Shown: positions 9,627 to 18,461 of the stretch, piece by piece
Numbering within the stretch: the stretch's first letter is position 1
Layout of the letters: the number at the start of each line of letters is the position of its first letter
Assembly (NCBI RefSeq): GCF_042427745.1
Contig: NZ_JBHMFA010000001.1
Source of the DNA: Algibacter miyuki
GTDB lineage: Bacteria > Bacteroidota > Bacteroidia > Flavobacteriales > Flavobacteriaceae
Length of the DNA stretch: 64,000 nucleotides
Strand: one strand, 5' to 3'
The notes under the pieces: generated by a model
Told to the model about the DNA's origin: nothing
The model's database searches: none
The model's input: the letters and a program-made list of their open reading frames with translations, nothing else
Translations under genes and position numbers: made by a program

Positions 9627-9657
9627 TTGAAACATCTTGAACTTTAAGGTATATTTG
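9627..9657 (+). promoter_or_regulatory. Bacteroidota-type promoter of the GNAT gene
   Basis: TATATTTG at 9650-9657 matches the -7 consensus TAnnTTTG, and TTG at 9627-9629 lies 20 bp upstream as the -33 element. The ATG follows 19 bp later. Confidence 0.6.
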
Positions 9658-9676
9658 AAAAACATTAATAATCGTT

Positions 9677-10162
9677 ATGAATTTTATAATAAGAAAAGCA
9701 AATAAAGAGGATATGTTACAGGTTCTGCACCTAATCAATGAGTTAGCTGTGTTCGAAAAAGAGCCTGATGCTGTTGAAGTTACTTTAACAGATCTAGAAA
9801 ATGATGGTTTTGGCCCACAACCAGCCTTTCAATGTTTTGTTGCTGAGGTGGAAAATAAAGTAGAAGGTATCGCGTTGGTTTATAATCGTTATTCTACCTG
9901 GAAGGGAAAAATAATTCATTTAGAAGATTTAATTGTAAGTCAGAAAATGAGAGGCTCCGGTTTAGGTACGGCATTGCTAGATCAAGTGGTGAAGTACGGG
10001 CACAGTAAAGGCGTAAAACGTATTAACTGGGAAGTGATAGATTGGAACGAACCAGCCATTGCATTCTACGAAAAAAAGGGTGCAAACGTTATGCGCGATT
10101 GGGATGTAGTGCAGTTGGATGAAGCTGGAATTAACAACTATATAGCGAATATAAAAAACTAA
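9677..10162 (+). CDS. GNAT family N-acetyltransferase
   Basis: 161 residues forming one GNAT fold. The acetyl-CoA loop QKMRGSGLG is at about 89-97, the preceding beta strand is HLEDLIVS, and the C-terminal WNEPAIAFYEKKGA is typical of the subgroup close to diamine/spermidine acetyltransferases. The substrate cannot be read from the sequence; small amines or amino acids are possible. It has its own promoter and is followed 47 bp later by aspartate kinase. Confidence 0.88.
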   Translation: MNFIIRKANKEDMLQVLHLINELAVFEKEPDAVEVTLTDLENDGFGPQPAFQCFVAEVENKVEGIALVYNRYSTWKGKIIHLEDLIVSQKMRGSGLGTALLDQVVKYGHSKGVKRINWEVIDWNEPAIAFYEKKGANVMRDWDVVQLDEAGINNYIANIKN

Positions 10163-10209
10163 TCAGTACTATTTTTTACTGAAATAATAAATACATAAAA
10201 CCGCATTAA

Positions 10210-11460
10210 ATGCAGATTTTTAAATTTGGTGGCGCTTCGGTAAAAGATGCCAACGGTGTCAAAAATGTAGCTTCCGTTTTGCAAAAAACAGGTTATAAAA
10301 ACACATTGGTTGTAGTTTCTGCCATGGGAAAAACAACAAACGCTTTAGAACGTGTTGTTAAAAGTTATTTTGATAACAAACCGGAGTTACAAAGTAGTTT
10401 ACAGGAGGTTAAAAAATTTCATAACGAAATTTTAATCGATTTGTTTCCAAATGAAAATCATGGAGTTTTCAAAAAAATAAATGATTTTTTTTCTGAGTTA
10501 AATCAGTTTTTGGCGAGTAATAAATCGCCCGATTACAATTTTGTTTACGATCAAATTATTGGATTTGGTGAACTGGTTTCTACAACTATTATCAGTGCGT
10601 ATTTAAATCAAATTGGTTTGGATAATATTTGGGTAGATGTTCGAAATCATATAAAAACAGATAACTATTACCGCCGAGCTAATGTAAATTGGGAAGCCAC
10701 GCAACAATTAATTTCAAGTAGCTTTAATACCTCTGTTTTAAATATTACACAAGGTTTTTTAGGAAGCGATGCTAATAATTTCACCACTACTTTGGGGAGA
10801 GAAGGCAGCGATTATACAGCGGCTATTTACGCATATTGCCTAAACGCCGAAAGTGTTACCATTTGGAAAGATGTACCAGGTGTTTTAAGTGCCGATCCGC
10901 GTTATTTTGATAATGCGCAGTTGCTAACTAATATCTCATATCGAGAAGCCATAGAGCTCGCATTTTATGGTGCATCGGTAATTCACCCAAAAACATTACA
11001 GCCTTTACAACGAAAAGAAATCCCGCTTTATGTAAAATCTTTTTTGGAGCCCGAATCTATGGGAACTAAAATTAGTAAAAATGCGACACTAAACCCTGTA
11101 GTGCCTTGTTTTATCGTTAAAAAAAATCAAATATTAATTTCTATATCATCCTTAGATTTTTCATATATTGTTGAAGAGAATATTAGTGAGATATTCAATC
11201 TGTTACATTTGTATAAGATGAAGGTAGATGTTATTCAAAATTCTGCCATAAGTTTCTCGGTTTGTATTGATAATATATTCGATAATCTCGATAAATTATT
11301 ACACCACCTAAAATCAAAATTTAAAGTAGTTTGTAACCAAAATGTATCGCTTTACACTATTCGGCATTATAATGAGATGTCTATTAATAAGATAGAGGCC
11401 AATAAAACAGTGCTGTTAAAGCAATTAACACCAGAAATCGTACAGATAGTTACCGCTTAA
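10210..11460 (+). CDS. Aspartate kinase (monofunctional)
   Basis: Phosphorylates aspartate, the first step toward lysine, threonine and methionine. 416 residues. The N-terminal KFGGASV motif (5-11) is the ATP-binding start, and TLGREGSDYTAAI (about 195-207) and WKDVPGVLSADPR (about 219-231) are the conserved aspartate and catalytic segments. The C-terminal 120 residues are a diverged ACT-like regulatory region. No homoserine dehydrogenase domain is fused. Which of several possible paralogues it is cannot be told here, so no gene symbol is given. Confidence 0.9.
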   Translation: MQIFKFGGASVKDANGVKNVASVLQKTGYKNTLVVVSAMGKTTNALERVVKSYFDNKPELQSSLQEVKKFHNEILIDLFPNENHGVFKKINDFFSELNQFLASNKSPDYNFVYDQIIGFGELVSTTIISAYLNQIGLDNIWVDVRNHIKTDNYYRRANVNWEATQQLISSSFNTSVLNITQGFLGSDANNFTTTLGREGSDYTAAIYAYCLNAESVTIWKDVPGVLSADPRYFDNAQLLTNISYREAIELAFYGASVIHPKTLQPLQRKEIPLYVKSFLEPESMGTKISKNATLNPVVPCFIVKKNQILISISSLDFSYIVEENISEIFNLLHLYKMKVDVIQNSAISFSVCIDNIFDNLDKLLHHLKSKFKVVCNQNVSLYTIRHYNEMSINKIEANKTVLLKQLTPEIVQIVTA

Positions 11461-11478
11461 AAACATATTTTATTTTAC

Positions 11479-11486
11479 TACATTTG
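11479..11486 (+). promoter_or_regulatory. -7 element just before the OlsF start codon
   Basis: TACATTTG fits TAnnTTTG and ends 5 bp before ATG 11492. If used, transcription would start at or next to the ATG, giving a leaderless or nearly leaderless mRNA. A clear -33 TTG is not seen, so this is tentative. Confidence 0.35.
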
Positions 11487-11491
11487 CAGCC

Positions 11492-13336
11492 ATGACCAAC
11501 GCAAACTCAGAGAAAAAAGGCTTAGTCACCGCCAAAGAAGTCGCTAAAGCAATAAACCTAGATAAATACGGGTTTGTTGGTACTTTTGTTGGTTGGTCGC
11601 TTATGAAAGTGCTTAAAATATCGGCTATAGATAAGTTTTATAAGCGTAATAATCATCTCGAAGGCATCGAGTTTTTAGATAAAATTTTAGAAGAATTTCA
11701 AATTAAATTCGAAATCCCTGAAGAAGATTTAAAACGCCTCCCAAAAGAAGGCGCTTACATTACGGTTTCCAACCATCCACTTGGTGGTATCGATGGTGTT
11801 TTACTTTTAAAATTAATGTTAGAACAACGCAGCGATTTTAAAATAATAGCTAATTTTTTGCTACACCGCATTGAGCCTATGCAGCCTTATATTATGCCTG
11901 TAAATCCTTTTGAGGATAGAAAAGACGCAAAATCGAGCATCGCTGGTTTTAAAAATTCTATTCTACATTTACGTGGTGGCCATCCGTTAGGTTTATTTCC
12001 TGCCGGAGAGGTTTCAACTTATAGAGATGGAAAATTAGTAATCGATAAACCTTGGGAAGAATCGGCTTTAAAACTAATCAAACGTGCCGAAGTTCCGGTG
12101 GTTCCTATATATTTTCATGCTAAAAATAGTAAGTTGTTTTACCGCCTTTCTAAAATTAGCGACGTCTTTAGAACAGCGAAACTTCCATCGGAGGTTTTAA
12201 GTCAAAAACGACGTGTTATTAAAGTGAGAATAGGAAAACCTATTTCGGTTACCGATCAAAAAGAGCATGTTTCTTTAGACGATTTTTCTAATTTTTTAAG
12301 GAAGAAAACATACATGCTGGCAAATGCTTTCGAGAAAAAATCGAAAATTTTAGAAAGTATTTCTTCAACATTAAAAACAGCGAAAGCGCCTAAGAATATT
12401 GTAACTCCGGTAGATTCGAAGGTTATGATTAATGAGGTTGAAGCGCTAAGAAATAATGATGGCCGCCTTTTAGAAAGTAAGAATTACGAAGTATTTTTAG
12501 CTGAAGCTGAAAAAATCCCGAATATTCTCAGTGAAATAGGACGTTTGAGAGAAATTACCTTTCGAGAAGTTGGGGAAGGCACAAACGAGGCGACAGATTT
12601 AGATAGTTTTGATCAATATTATCACCATTTGTTTTTATGGGATCGCGAACGCAATTTACTTGCTGGAGCTTACCGCATGGGACTAGGTTCTAGAATATTC
12701 GAAGCCCACGGTATTGACGGATTTTACCTTCAAGATTTATTTCGCTTTGAGCCCGAATTGTATAAAATGATGAGCCAATCTATTGAAATGGGGCGTGCTT
12801 TTATTATTAAAGAATATCAACAAAAACCAATGCCTTTATTTTTACTTTGGAAAGGTATTGTGCATACCACATTGCGTTTTCCGGAGCATAAATTTTTAAT
12901 TGGTGGAGTGAGTATTAGTAATCAATTTTCTAATTTCTCAAAATCGTTGATGATTGAGTTTATGAAATCGCATTACTACGATCCGTATATTGCGCAATAT
13001 GTGCACCCAAAAAAGGAATTTAAAGTGAAGTTGAAAGATGCCGATAAGGATTTTGTTTTCGACGAGACCGAAGCTGATTTAAACAAGTTTGATAAAATTA
13101 TAGATGAAATAGAACCAGGAGCTTTGCGTATGCCGGTGTTACTTAAAAAGTACATTAAGCAAAACGCACGTTTGGTAGCTTTTAATGTTGATCCGTTGTT
13201 TAATAATGCGGTTGATGGTTTGATGTATATTAAAATTGCCGATTTACCACAAAGTACCGTGCGTCCTGTAATGGAAGAGTTTCAAGCCGAATTAGAACGG
13301 AAGTTTACAGGAACTACAAATACAGATTCAGAATAA
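11492..13336 (+). CDS. olsF: Bifunctional ornithine-lipid acyltransferase, OlsF type
   Basis: 614 residues with two acyltransferase domains. The N-terminal half is a PlsC-like O-acyltransferase: NHPLGGIDG at about 94-102 is the catalytic His/Asp block, and FPAGE at 169-173 is the substrate-binding motif. The C-terminal half (about 320-600) is a GNAT/hemolysin-like N-acyltransferase with EIGRLREITFREVGEG and IEMGRAFI. OlsF of Flavobacterium johnsoniae and Serratia is known to make ornithine lipids by both steps. The same architecture could also act on glycine, so the amino-acid substrate is inferred. The lipids would be membrane components. Confidence 0.85.
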   Translation: MTNANSEKKGLVTAKEVAKAINLDKYGFVGTFVGWSLMKVLKISAIDKFYKRNNHLEGIEFLDKILEEFQIKFEIPEEDLKRLPKEGAYITVSNHPLGGIDGVLLLKLMLEQRSDFKIIANFLLHRIEPMQPYIMPVNPFEDRKDAKSSIAGFKNSILHLRGGHPLGLFPAGEVSTYRDGKLVIDKPWEESALKLIKRAEVPVVPIYFHAKNSKLFYRLSKISDVFRTAKLPSEVLSQKRRVIKVRIGKPISVTDQKEHVSLDDFSNFLRKKTYMLANAFEKKSKILESISSTLKTAKAPKNIVTPVDSKVMINEVEALRNNDGRLLESKNYEVFLAEAEKIPNILSEIGRLREITFREVGEGTNEATDLDSFDQYYHHLFLWDRERNLLAGAYRMGLGSRIFEAHGIDGFYLQDLFRFEPELYKMMSQSIEMGRAFIIKEYQQKPMPLFLLWKGIVHTTLRFPEHKFLIGGVSISNQFSNFSKSLMIEFMKSHYYDPYIAQYVHPKKEFKVKLKDADKDFVFDETEADLNKFDKIIDEIEPGALRMPVLLKKYIKQNARLVAFNVDPLFNNAVDGLMYIKIADLPQSTVRPVMEEFQAELERKFTGTTNTDSE

Positions 13337-13382
13337 AACATATTATTTCGCCCATAGAAAATTAAGAAAACAACAAATAAAA

Positions 13383-13414
13383 AAAAGCTGAAACAAATAT
13401 GTTTCAGCTTTTTT
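13383..13414. terminator. Bidirectional terminator between olsF and the TM2 gene
   Basis: AGCTGAAAC and GTTTCAGCT form a perfect stem flanked by an A-run on the left and a T-run on the right, so it can end both converging transcripts. Confidence 0.85.
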
Positions 13415-13448
13415 AGTATATCAAATAATGGAATCTATTGCGTTGTAA

Positions 13449-13868
13449 TTAAAACCAACCTTTTTTTCCTACTTGGTAAGTATTGTAAAAATCTTCATCC
13501 GATTTTGTTAAATAGATGATGCCTTCAATAAAAGGAATAATACCTGCTAAACCACAAGTTACACAAGTAATTACAATTTGAATAATACCTTCTTTAGTGT
13601 ATCCTAAAATAAATTTATGAACACCTAAGTATCCCAGAAATAGAGCTAAAACACCAGCTAGTATTTTTTTGTTTTCGCTAGCAAGTACTTGATTAGCACC
13701 ATTTGCAAATTCTGAAGCAGATTCTTTAGCTTCACCTGCAAATTCCTTTGCTTTTTCTCTAGCCTCACCTGCAAATTCTTTTGCTTCTCCAGCTGCTTTT
13801 TTAGCACCATTTTTGGCGTCTCCTAACATTTCGTTAAGGTCGTCGCCTAAATTTTTTTCTTCTGACAT
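13449..13868 (-). CDS. TM2-domain membrane protein with 11-residue helical repeats
   Basis: 139 residues from Met at 13868 (MSEEKNLGDD); the longer frame from 13925 adds a less likely hydrophobic extension. Residues 18-61 are four consecutive 11-residue units (AKNGAKKAAGE, AKEFAGEAREK, AKEFAGEAKES, ASEFANGANQV), like the amphipathic helices of LEA or apolipoprotein-type proteins. Residues 67-139 are a TM2 domain with two membrane segments (ILAGVLALFLGYLGVHKF, then IIQIVITCVTCGLAGIIPFI) and the GVHKFILGY motif. The function of TM2 proteins is poorly known; the helical part may lie on the membrane surface. Confidence 0.85.
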   Translation of the reverse strand: MSEEKNLGDDLNEMLGDAKNGAKKAAGEAKEFAGEAREKAKEFAGEAKESASEFANGANQVLASENKKILAGVLALFLGYLGVHKFILGYTKEGIIQIVITCVTCGLAGIIPFIEGIIYLTKSDEDFYNTYQVGKKGWF

Positions 13869-13933
13869 TATATTGTAATTAGATTTAGACTGTAAATGTA
13901 ATAAAAAAATTGGCGCATTACACAACGGCTTTT

Positions 13934-14698
13934 TTATCCGAATAGCATGATTAAACCTCCAATGGCGGTTACTATTAAAATAAAACGGCGGTAATTTACA
14001 TTAGAAATAAGTTTAACAATGTAAGCACCCACGAAAAAACCAATAATTACAGCAGGAATTAATACCGAATTTAAAACTAATGTTTCCTTGGTAACTGTGC
14101 CCCAAACAAAAATATGAAACGGAAGTTTAAACACATTAATGATGAAAAATAACCAAGCCGCGGTACCAATAAATTCGTTTTTAGGAAAGCGTATGGCAAG
14201 AAAGTAAATGTTAGAAATAGGTCCGGCTAAATTACCTATCATCGTTGTAAAACCCGATAAAAAACCAGTACCGGTAGAAAACCATTTGTTGGTGGGTACA
14301 ATAACCGATTTTTTACGTTCCATATAAATCATTATAAAAACCGAGCCAATAATAATGATGGCCATGAGTCTTTTAAATAACATTTCGGAAATATCGTTAC
14401 CAACCCAAACGCCAACAAGTACACCAACAATCATCCACGGAATAAGTTTTTTAATAATACCCCATTGAGCATGACGATTATAGTAAATAACGGCAAAAAT
14501 ATCGGCACAAATAAGCATCGGAAGCAAAACGCCGGTAGATGCTTTTTCGCCAAAAACAAAAGCTAAAATCACAACGATAATAATACCGATGCCTTTAATA
14601 CCAGATTTTGATAACCCTAGAAGGAATACCGCAAAAGCAATGGCAGCCCATTGTAAGGTTGAAAGATTAAAGGAATTGAGAATTTCTAAATAAGACAA
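13934..14698 (-). CDS. TauE/SafE family membrane permease
   Basis: 254 residues with about eight hydrophobic segments. The N-terminal half contains the family motif region LLGLSKSGIKGIGI and a central loop with GFTTMIGNLAGPISN, both typical of TauE/SafE (formerly DUF81) transporters. Known members export sulfite, sulfoacetate or sulfur-containing compounds; the substrate here is not determined. It lies downstream of the lipoprotein gene at 14732 on the same strand (33 bp gap). Confidence 0.88.
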   Translation of the reverse strand: MSYLEILNSFNLSTLQWAAIAFAVFLLGLSKSGIKGIGIIIVVILAFVFGEKASTGVLLPMLICADIFAVIYYNRHAQWGIIKKLIPWMIVGVLVGVWVGNDISEMLFKRLMAIIIIGSVFIMIYMERKKSVIVPTNKWFSTGTGFLSGFTTMIGNLAGPISNIYFLAIRFPKNEFIGTAAWLFFIINVFKLPFHIFVWGTVTKETLVLNSVLIPAVIIGFFVGAYIVKLISNVNYRRFILIVTAIGGLIMLFG

Positions 14699-14731
14699 TA
14701 AAAAAGGGTTTTGGAAATGTTAAATCTCAAT

Positions 14732-15250
14732 TTATGGTTTAAGGATGATAATACCATCGGCCTCAATTTTTTGATTCATTTGAAAGTTGAGGTTCGAAAA
14801 CGATTTTAGGAAATCTTGTATAGCTAAAAGCAATTCTTTTTTGCTTGTTGTACTAAGGTTAGATAAACTTTTTAATTTGTAAAGATGCGTTTCTAGTGCT
14901 GCTATTCTAGCAATGGTGGATGGGCTATTTACGGCTTCCGGAATATCTTTAACTAAATCTCTTAAAAGCTTTTTAATATTTTTATCGTTATCGTAGAAAA
15001 AAGTTAAATCGGCTTTTTTTACATCGTTAATTACAGTTTCTAACTGAAAATACTCTTGCCAGTCTTCAATTGCTTTTTTTGTTTTGATATCTAAAGCGTA
15101 TTCTATATATTTTAATTTAGAAATGGCTTTTTCTGTAATATCTTGAGATATTTTTTCTTCAGTTACAACCTCTGTGTCGGCGTCTTGTGTTTTTTTACAA
15201 GCTACAAACGAAAGGAGTATGCTTAGAGTAATTATAAGTTTTAGTTTCAT
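14732..15250 (-). CDS. Lipoprotein of unknown function
   Basis: 172 residues. The N-terminus MKLKLIITLSILLSFVAC is a lipoprotein signal with the acylated Cys at 18, followed by KKTQD. The mature part is helical and charged, with heptad-like leucines (IAALETHLYKLKSLSNL). No family was recognised. It is probably anchored at the outer membrane. It is transcribed in the same direction as the TauE/SafE gene, possibly as its upstream partner. Confidence 0.75.
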   Translation of the reverse strand: MKLKLIITLSILLSFVACKKTQDADTEVVTEEKISQDITEKAISKLKYIEYALDIKTKKAIEDWQEYFQLETVINDVKKADLTFFYDNDKNIKKLLRDLVKDIPEAVNSPSTIARIAALETHLYKLKSLSNLSTTSKKELLLAIQDFLKSFSNLNFQMNQKIEADGIIILKP

Positions 15251-15513
15251 TGTGAGCTAATTATAAATATAAAATACAAATATATACTAATACTTAATGT
15301 TTCGCTAAATCTTAGAGTAAATTGGCAGACTATTTATGATGGGTATGCGTTGGAAACAATACAGGATACTTGGGCTATAAAATGAATAAACGTTTTTAAA
15401 TTAATTGTATATTTGGAGCACGCCAATGATTTTAAAACGGAACGCTATGTAATTATAGTTGTTTTTGTATGTTTTTTAATTTGTTTGGTTAAACCCCCTA
15501 AATTGTAATTGAT

Positions 15514-16104
15514 ATGCTTGAAAATTTTTGGTTTAATGTGGAATATGGTATCAACCATGTGCTTGATATTAATGCTTACGACCATGTTTTATTTCTAATA
15601 GTGCTTACGGTAGCTTATACCTTTAAAGACTGGAAACGCGTGTTTCTATTGGTTTCTATGTTTACTTTGGGACATACCTTATCCTTGGTTTTAGCGGCTT
15701 ATGGTGTTGTTAGTATAAACGGCGCTATGGTCGAGTTTTTAATTCCGATTACCATACTTATTGCGGCACTTTTTAATGTGTTTACGGCAGGAAAAGGCGC
15801 TCAAAAAGAAAAAGTGGGTGTATTGTTTTTAACCACATTGTTTTTTGGTTTAATACATGGTTTAGGTTTTGCTAGGGAGTTTAAAATGTTCCTTGGCGAT
15901 AGCGATAATAAAATTATATTATTATTAGAATTCGCTTTAGGTATAGAATTAGCACAAATAATTATTGTGTTTATCGTGCTGTTTTTAGGGTATTTAGTGC
16001 AAACCATTTTTAGGTTTTCTAAGCGCGATTGGGTTATGGTTATTTCGGCTGTTGTGGTTGGATTAGTGATCCCGATGATACTGAACAGTAGTTTTTTATC
16101 TTAA
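15514..16104 (+). CDS. HupE/UreJ family membrane protein
   Basis: 196 residues with about six membrane segments. The histidine-bearing motifs that define the family are present: GINHVLDINAYDHVLFL near the N-terminus, TLGHTLSLVL, and FGLIHGLGFA. Relatives are nickel or cobalt permease-like proteins tied to urease or hydrogenase, but in Flavobacteriaceae such genes are often alone, as here, with no urease or hydrogenase nearby. The metal and physiological role are therefore open. Confidence 0.85.
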   Translation: MLENFWFNVEYGINHVLDINAYDHVLFLIVLTVAYTFKDWKRVFLLVSMFTLGHTLSLVLAAYGVVSINGAMVEFLIPITILIAALFNVFTAGKGAQKEKVGVLFLTTLFFGLIHGLGFAREFKMFLGDSDNKIILLLEFALGIELAQIIIVFIVLFLGYLVQTIFRFSKRDWVMVISAVVVGLVIPMILNSSFLS

Positions 16105-16184
16105 TTCTTTTTTAAAAACTTTAACTTTCAAGGGTTGTAATTAAAATACAATGGAACTATATTCGTTTTACCGAACAATGGTTT

Positions 16185-16331
16185 TGCGTTAGGGATTGAT
16201 GCGGCATCCTTTTTTGGTTTGTATTGCTGCCTAAGCAGGATTATAAACCAAAAAAGATACAGCGGAAAGCCCGACCCGAATAGGCCAACTGTTACCTTTT
16301 AAAGCCTAAATATTCTAATGAGGGTAACGCC
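16185..16331 (+). repeat. Dispersed intergenic repeat, copy 1
   Basis: Starts with TGCGTTAGGGATTG, continues GCGGCATCC, then a perfect 12-bp stem (CTTTTTTGGTTT at 16209-16220 with AAACCAAAAAAG at 16245-16256), then GATACAGCGGAAAGCCCGACCC in two blocks, and ends GGGTAACGCC. It fills most of the gap between the HupE/UreJ gene and the dCMP deaminase. Related copies are at 23800, 37418 and 42009. Confidence 0.75.
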
Positions 16332-16347
16332 ATAATGCTATTGATTT

Positions 16348-16779
16348 ATGTTACAAAATAAACAACAAAAATACGATAAAGCTTATTTGAGAATTGCTAA
16401 AGAATGGGGGAAATTATCCTATTGCGAACGCCGACAAGTAGGTGCTATTATAGTAAAAGATAGAATGATTATTTCGGACGGGTTCAACGGAACTCCAACG
16501 GGATTTGAGAATTTTTGCGAAGATGAGGCAGGTTACACTAAGTGGTATGTGTTGCATGCCGAGGCAAATGCTATTTTAAAAGTAGCGGCATCAACGCAGT
16601 CGTGTAAAGGGGCAACGTTATATATTACGATGTCACCGTGTAAAGATTGCAGTAAATTAATCCATCAGGCAGGTATTGTAAAAGTGGTGTATCATCAATC
16701 GTATAAAGATGATTCAGGTTTACGATTTTTAGAAAAAGCAGGTATTGCCTTGGAACAAATTGAAGATTTAACAGCATAA
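16348..16779 (+). CDS. dCMP deaminase family protein
   Basis: 143 residues. The zinc and catalytic motifs are both present: HAE at 70-72 and PCKDC at 97-101. The N-terminal NGTPTGFENFC segment (about 48-57) is characteristic of dCMP deaminases of the ComEB type, which convert dCMP to dUMP for dTTP synthesis. The stop overlaps the start of the S41 protease by one base (TAATG), so the two are translationally coupled. Length is normal for the family. Confidence 0.9.
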   Translation: MLQNKQQKYDKAYLRIAKEWGKLSYCERRQVGAIIVKDRMIISDGFNGTPTGFENFCEDEAGYTKWYVLHAEANAILKVAASTQSCKGATLYITMSPCKDCSKLIHQAGIVKVVYHQSYKDDSGLRFLEKAGIALEQIEDLTA

Positions 16780-18377
16780 TGGGCTATCAGAAAAAATATT
16801 TACCTTTAATTTTAGGCGCGGCAATTGCTGTGGGAATTCTTATTGGAGGAAAATTAAGTTTTTCTAACGGTTCGGGACGCTCGTTTACGTCTAATAGTAA
16901 AAAGGAAAAACTGAACCGATTGATTGATTATATTGATTATGATTATGTTGATGAGATTAATACGGACAGTATTGTTGATGTAACCGTAAATGGTATTCTG
17001 GAGAATTTAGATCCACATTCGGTATATATTCCTAAGGAAGAAATGGCAAGTAGTACGGAAAGTATGAGAGGCGATTTTGTGGGTATTGGTGTAAGTTTTT
17101 ACCCTTATAAAGATTCTATAGCTGTAATCCGACCTATTGAAGGCGGACCAAGTGAAAAGGCAGGTATTATTGGTGGAGACCGTATTGTGATGGCCGATGG
17201 CGATTCGCTTTTTGGGAGTCGTTTACGTGAAGATGATATGGTGAAAAAACTAAAAGGTCCCGTAGATACCGATGTGGTGCTTAAAATTTTTAGAAAAGGA
17301 GAGCCTGAACTTTTAAATATTACGGTTAAGCGTGGGCATATACCTTTAAAAAGTGTAGATGCGGCTTATATGCTAACCAAAAAGCTTGGGTATATTAAGG
17401 TAAACCGTTTTGCAGAAACTACCTATGATGAGTTTAAAACAGGTTTAGATAAGTTGATAGATTTAGGGGCTACAGAAATTGCATTGGATTTACGTGAAAA
17501 TCCGGGTGGTTTTTTAGATATAGCGAATAAAATTTTAGATGAATTTTTAGAAGAGAATAAGCTGCTTTTATTTACCAAAAACAGGCGTGGTCAAATAGAT
17601 AAAAGTTTTGCTACGGATGAAGGAGATTTTGAAGATGGAAAACTGTATGTCCTTATTGATGAAAACTCTGCTTCGGCCAGTGAAATTGTAGCAGGAGCCA
17701 TACAAGATAATGATAAAGGAACTATTATCGGACGCCGTTCTTACGGTAAAGGATTGGTGCAGCGCGAAATGGATTTAGGTGATGGGAGCGCGGTACGTTT
17801 AACGGTATCTCGCTATTATACGCCAACTGGGCGCTCTATTCAACGACCATACAAAAACGGGAATAAAGATTATTACGATGAATATTATGAGCGTTTGGAA
17901 AGTGGTGAATTATTAGATGAAGAAAAAATACAGGTAGCCGATTCGTTAAAGTTTACAACACCTGGCGGAAAAGTAGTTTACGGCGGCGGCGGTATTATTC
18001 CCGATGTGTTTGTACCGATAGATTCGAGCATGCAAAATGAAACGCTCACCTTTTTGCAGCGTCGTGGTTTTATTCGATATTTTGTGTTTGAAGAATTAGA
18101 GAAAGACCGTCATAAATATGATAATATCACACGTCAAGATTTTATAGATTCTTACGAGGTAGAAGATGATATGGTATTTTCTTTTCAGGACTATTTAAAT
18201 GTACGAACCGATTCGGATATTACGTTTGTAGCCTACCATAAAGAGGTAAAACAGTTTATTAAAGCCACTTTAGGCGAGCAAATTTTTGGTAATGGCGCCT
18301 TTAATGAAATATTTAATCAACGTGATATTATGATTGATGAAGTGATTAAGTTAAGTGATGAAAGCTTGAAGGAATAA
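16779..18377 (+). CDS. S41 family C-terminal processing peptidase
   Basis: 532 residues. An N-terminal membrane anchor or signal (about 7-24) is followed by a PDZ domain (about 90-180; FVGIGVSF, GGPSEKAGI, GGDRIVMADG) and the S41 protease core. The catalytic serine lies in NSASASE (Ser at about 299) and the catalytic lysine in SYGKG (about 324). It is expected to act in the periplasm, cutting proteins at or near the C-terminus. It is coupled to the dCMP deaminase gene by a TAATG overlap, a pairing without an obvious functional link. Confidence 0.92.
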   Translation: MGYQKKYLPLILGAAIAVGILIGGKLSFSNGSGRSFTSNSKKEKLNRLIDYIDYDYVDEINTDSIVDVTVNGILENLDPHSVYIPKEEMASSTESMRGDFVGIGVSFYPYKDSIAVIRPIEGGPSEKAGIIGGDRIVMADGDSLFGSRLREDDMVKKLKGPVDTDVVLKIFRKGEPELLNITVKRGHIPLKSVDAAYMLTKKLGYIKVNRFAETTYDEFKTGLDKLIDLGATEIALDLRENPGGFLDIANKILDEFLEENKLLLFTKNRRGQIDKSFATDEGDFEDGKLYVLIDENSASASEIVAGAIQDNDKGTIIGRRSYGKGLVQREMDLGDGSAVRLTVSRYYTPTGRSIQRPYKNGNKDYYDEYYERLESGELLDEEKIQVADSLKFTTPGGKVVYGGGGIIPDVFVPIDSSMQNETLTFLQRRGFIRYFVFEELEKDRHKYDNITRQDFIDSYEVEDDMVFSFQDYLNVRTDSDITFVAYHKEVKQFIKATLGEQIFGNGAFNEIFNQRDIMIDEVIKLSDESLKE

Positions 18378-18406
18378 AAGCGTCATCATTCAATAAATAT
18401 AAAACT

Positions 18407-18442
18407 AAAAACGCCCGATTTTATTAAAATCGGGCGTTTTGT
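18407..18442. terminator. Bidirectional terminator between S41 protease and hemD
   Basis: AAAACGCCCGATTTTA and TAAAATCGGGCGTTTT form a long perfect GC-core stem with A and T runs on either side, located between converging genes. Confidence 0.9.
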
Positions 18443-18461
18443 TTATTATAAAAAGGAGGGT

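Noticed and set aside
13680..13800. Short repeated DNA (GCAAATTC, CTTCACC) resembling a small direct-repeat array.
   Set aside because: It is the coding DNA of the 11-residue helical repeats in the TM2 protein.
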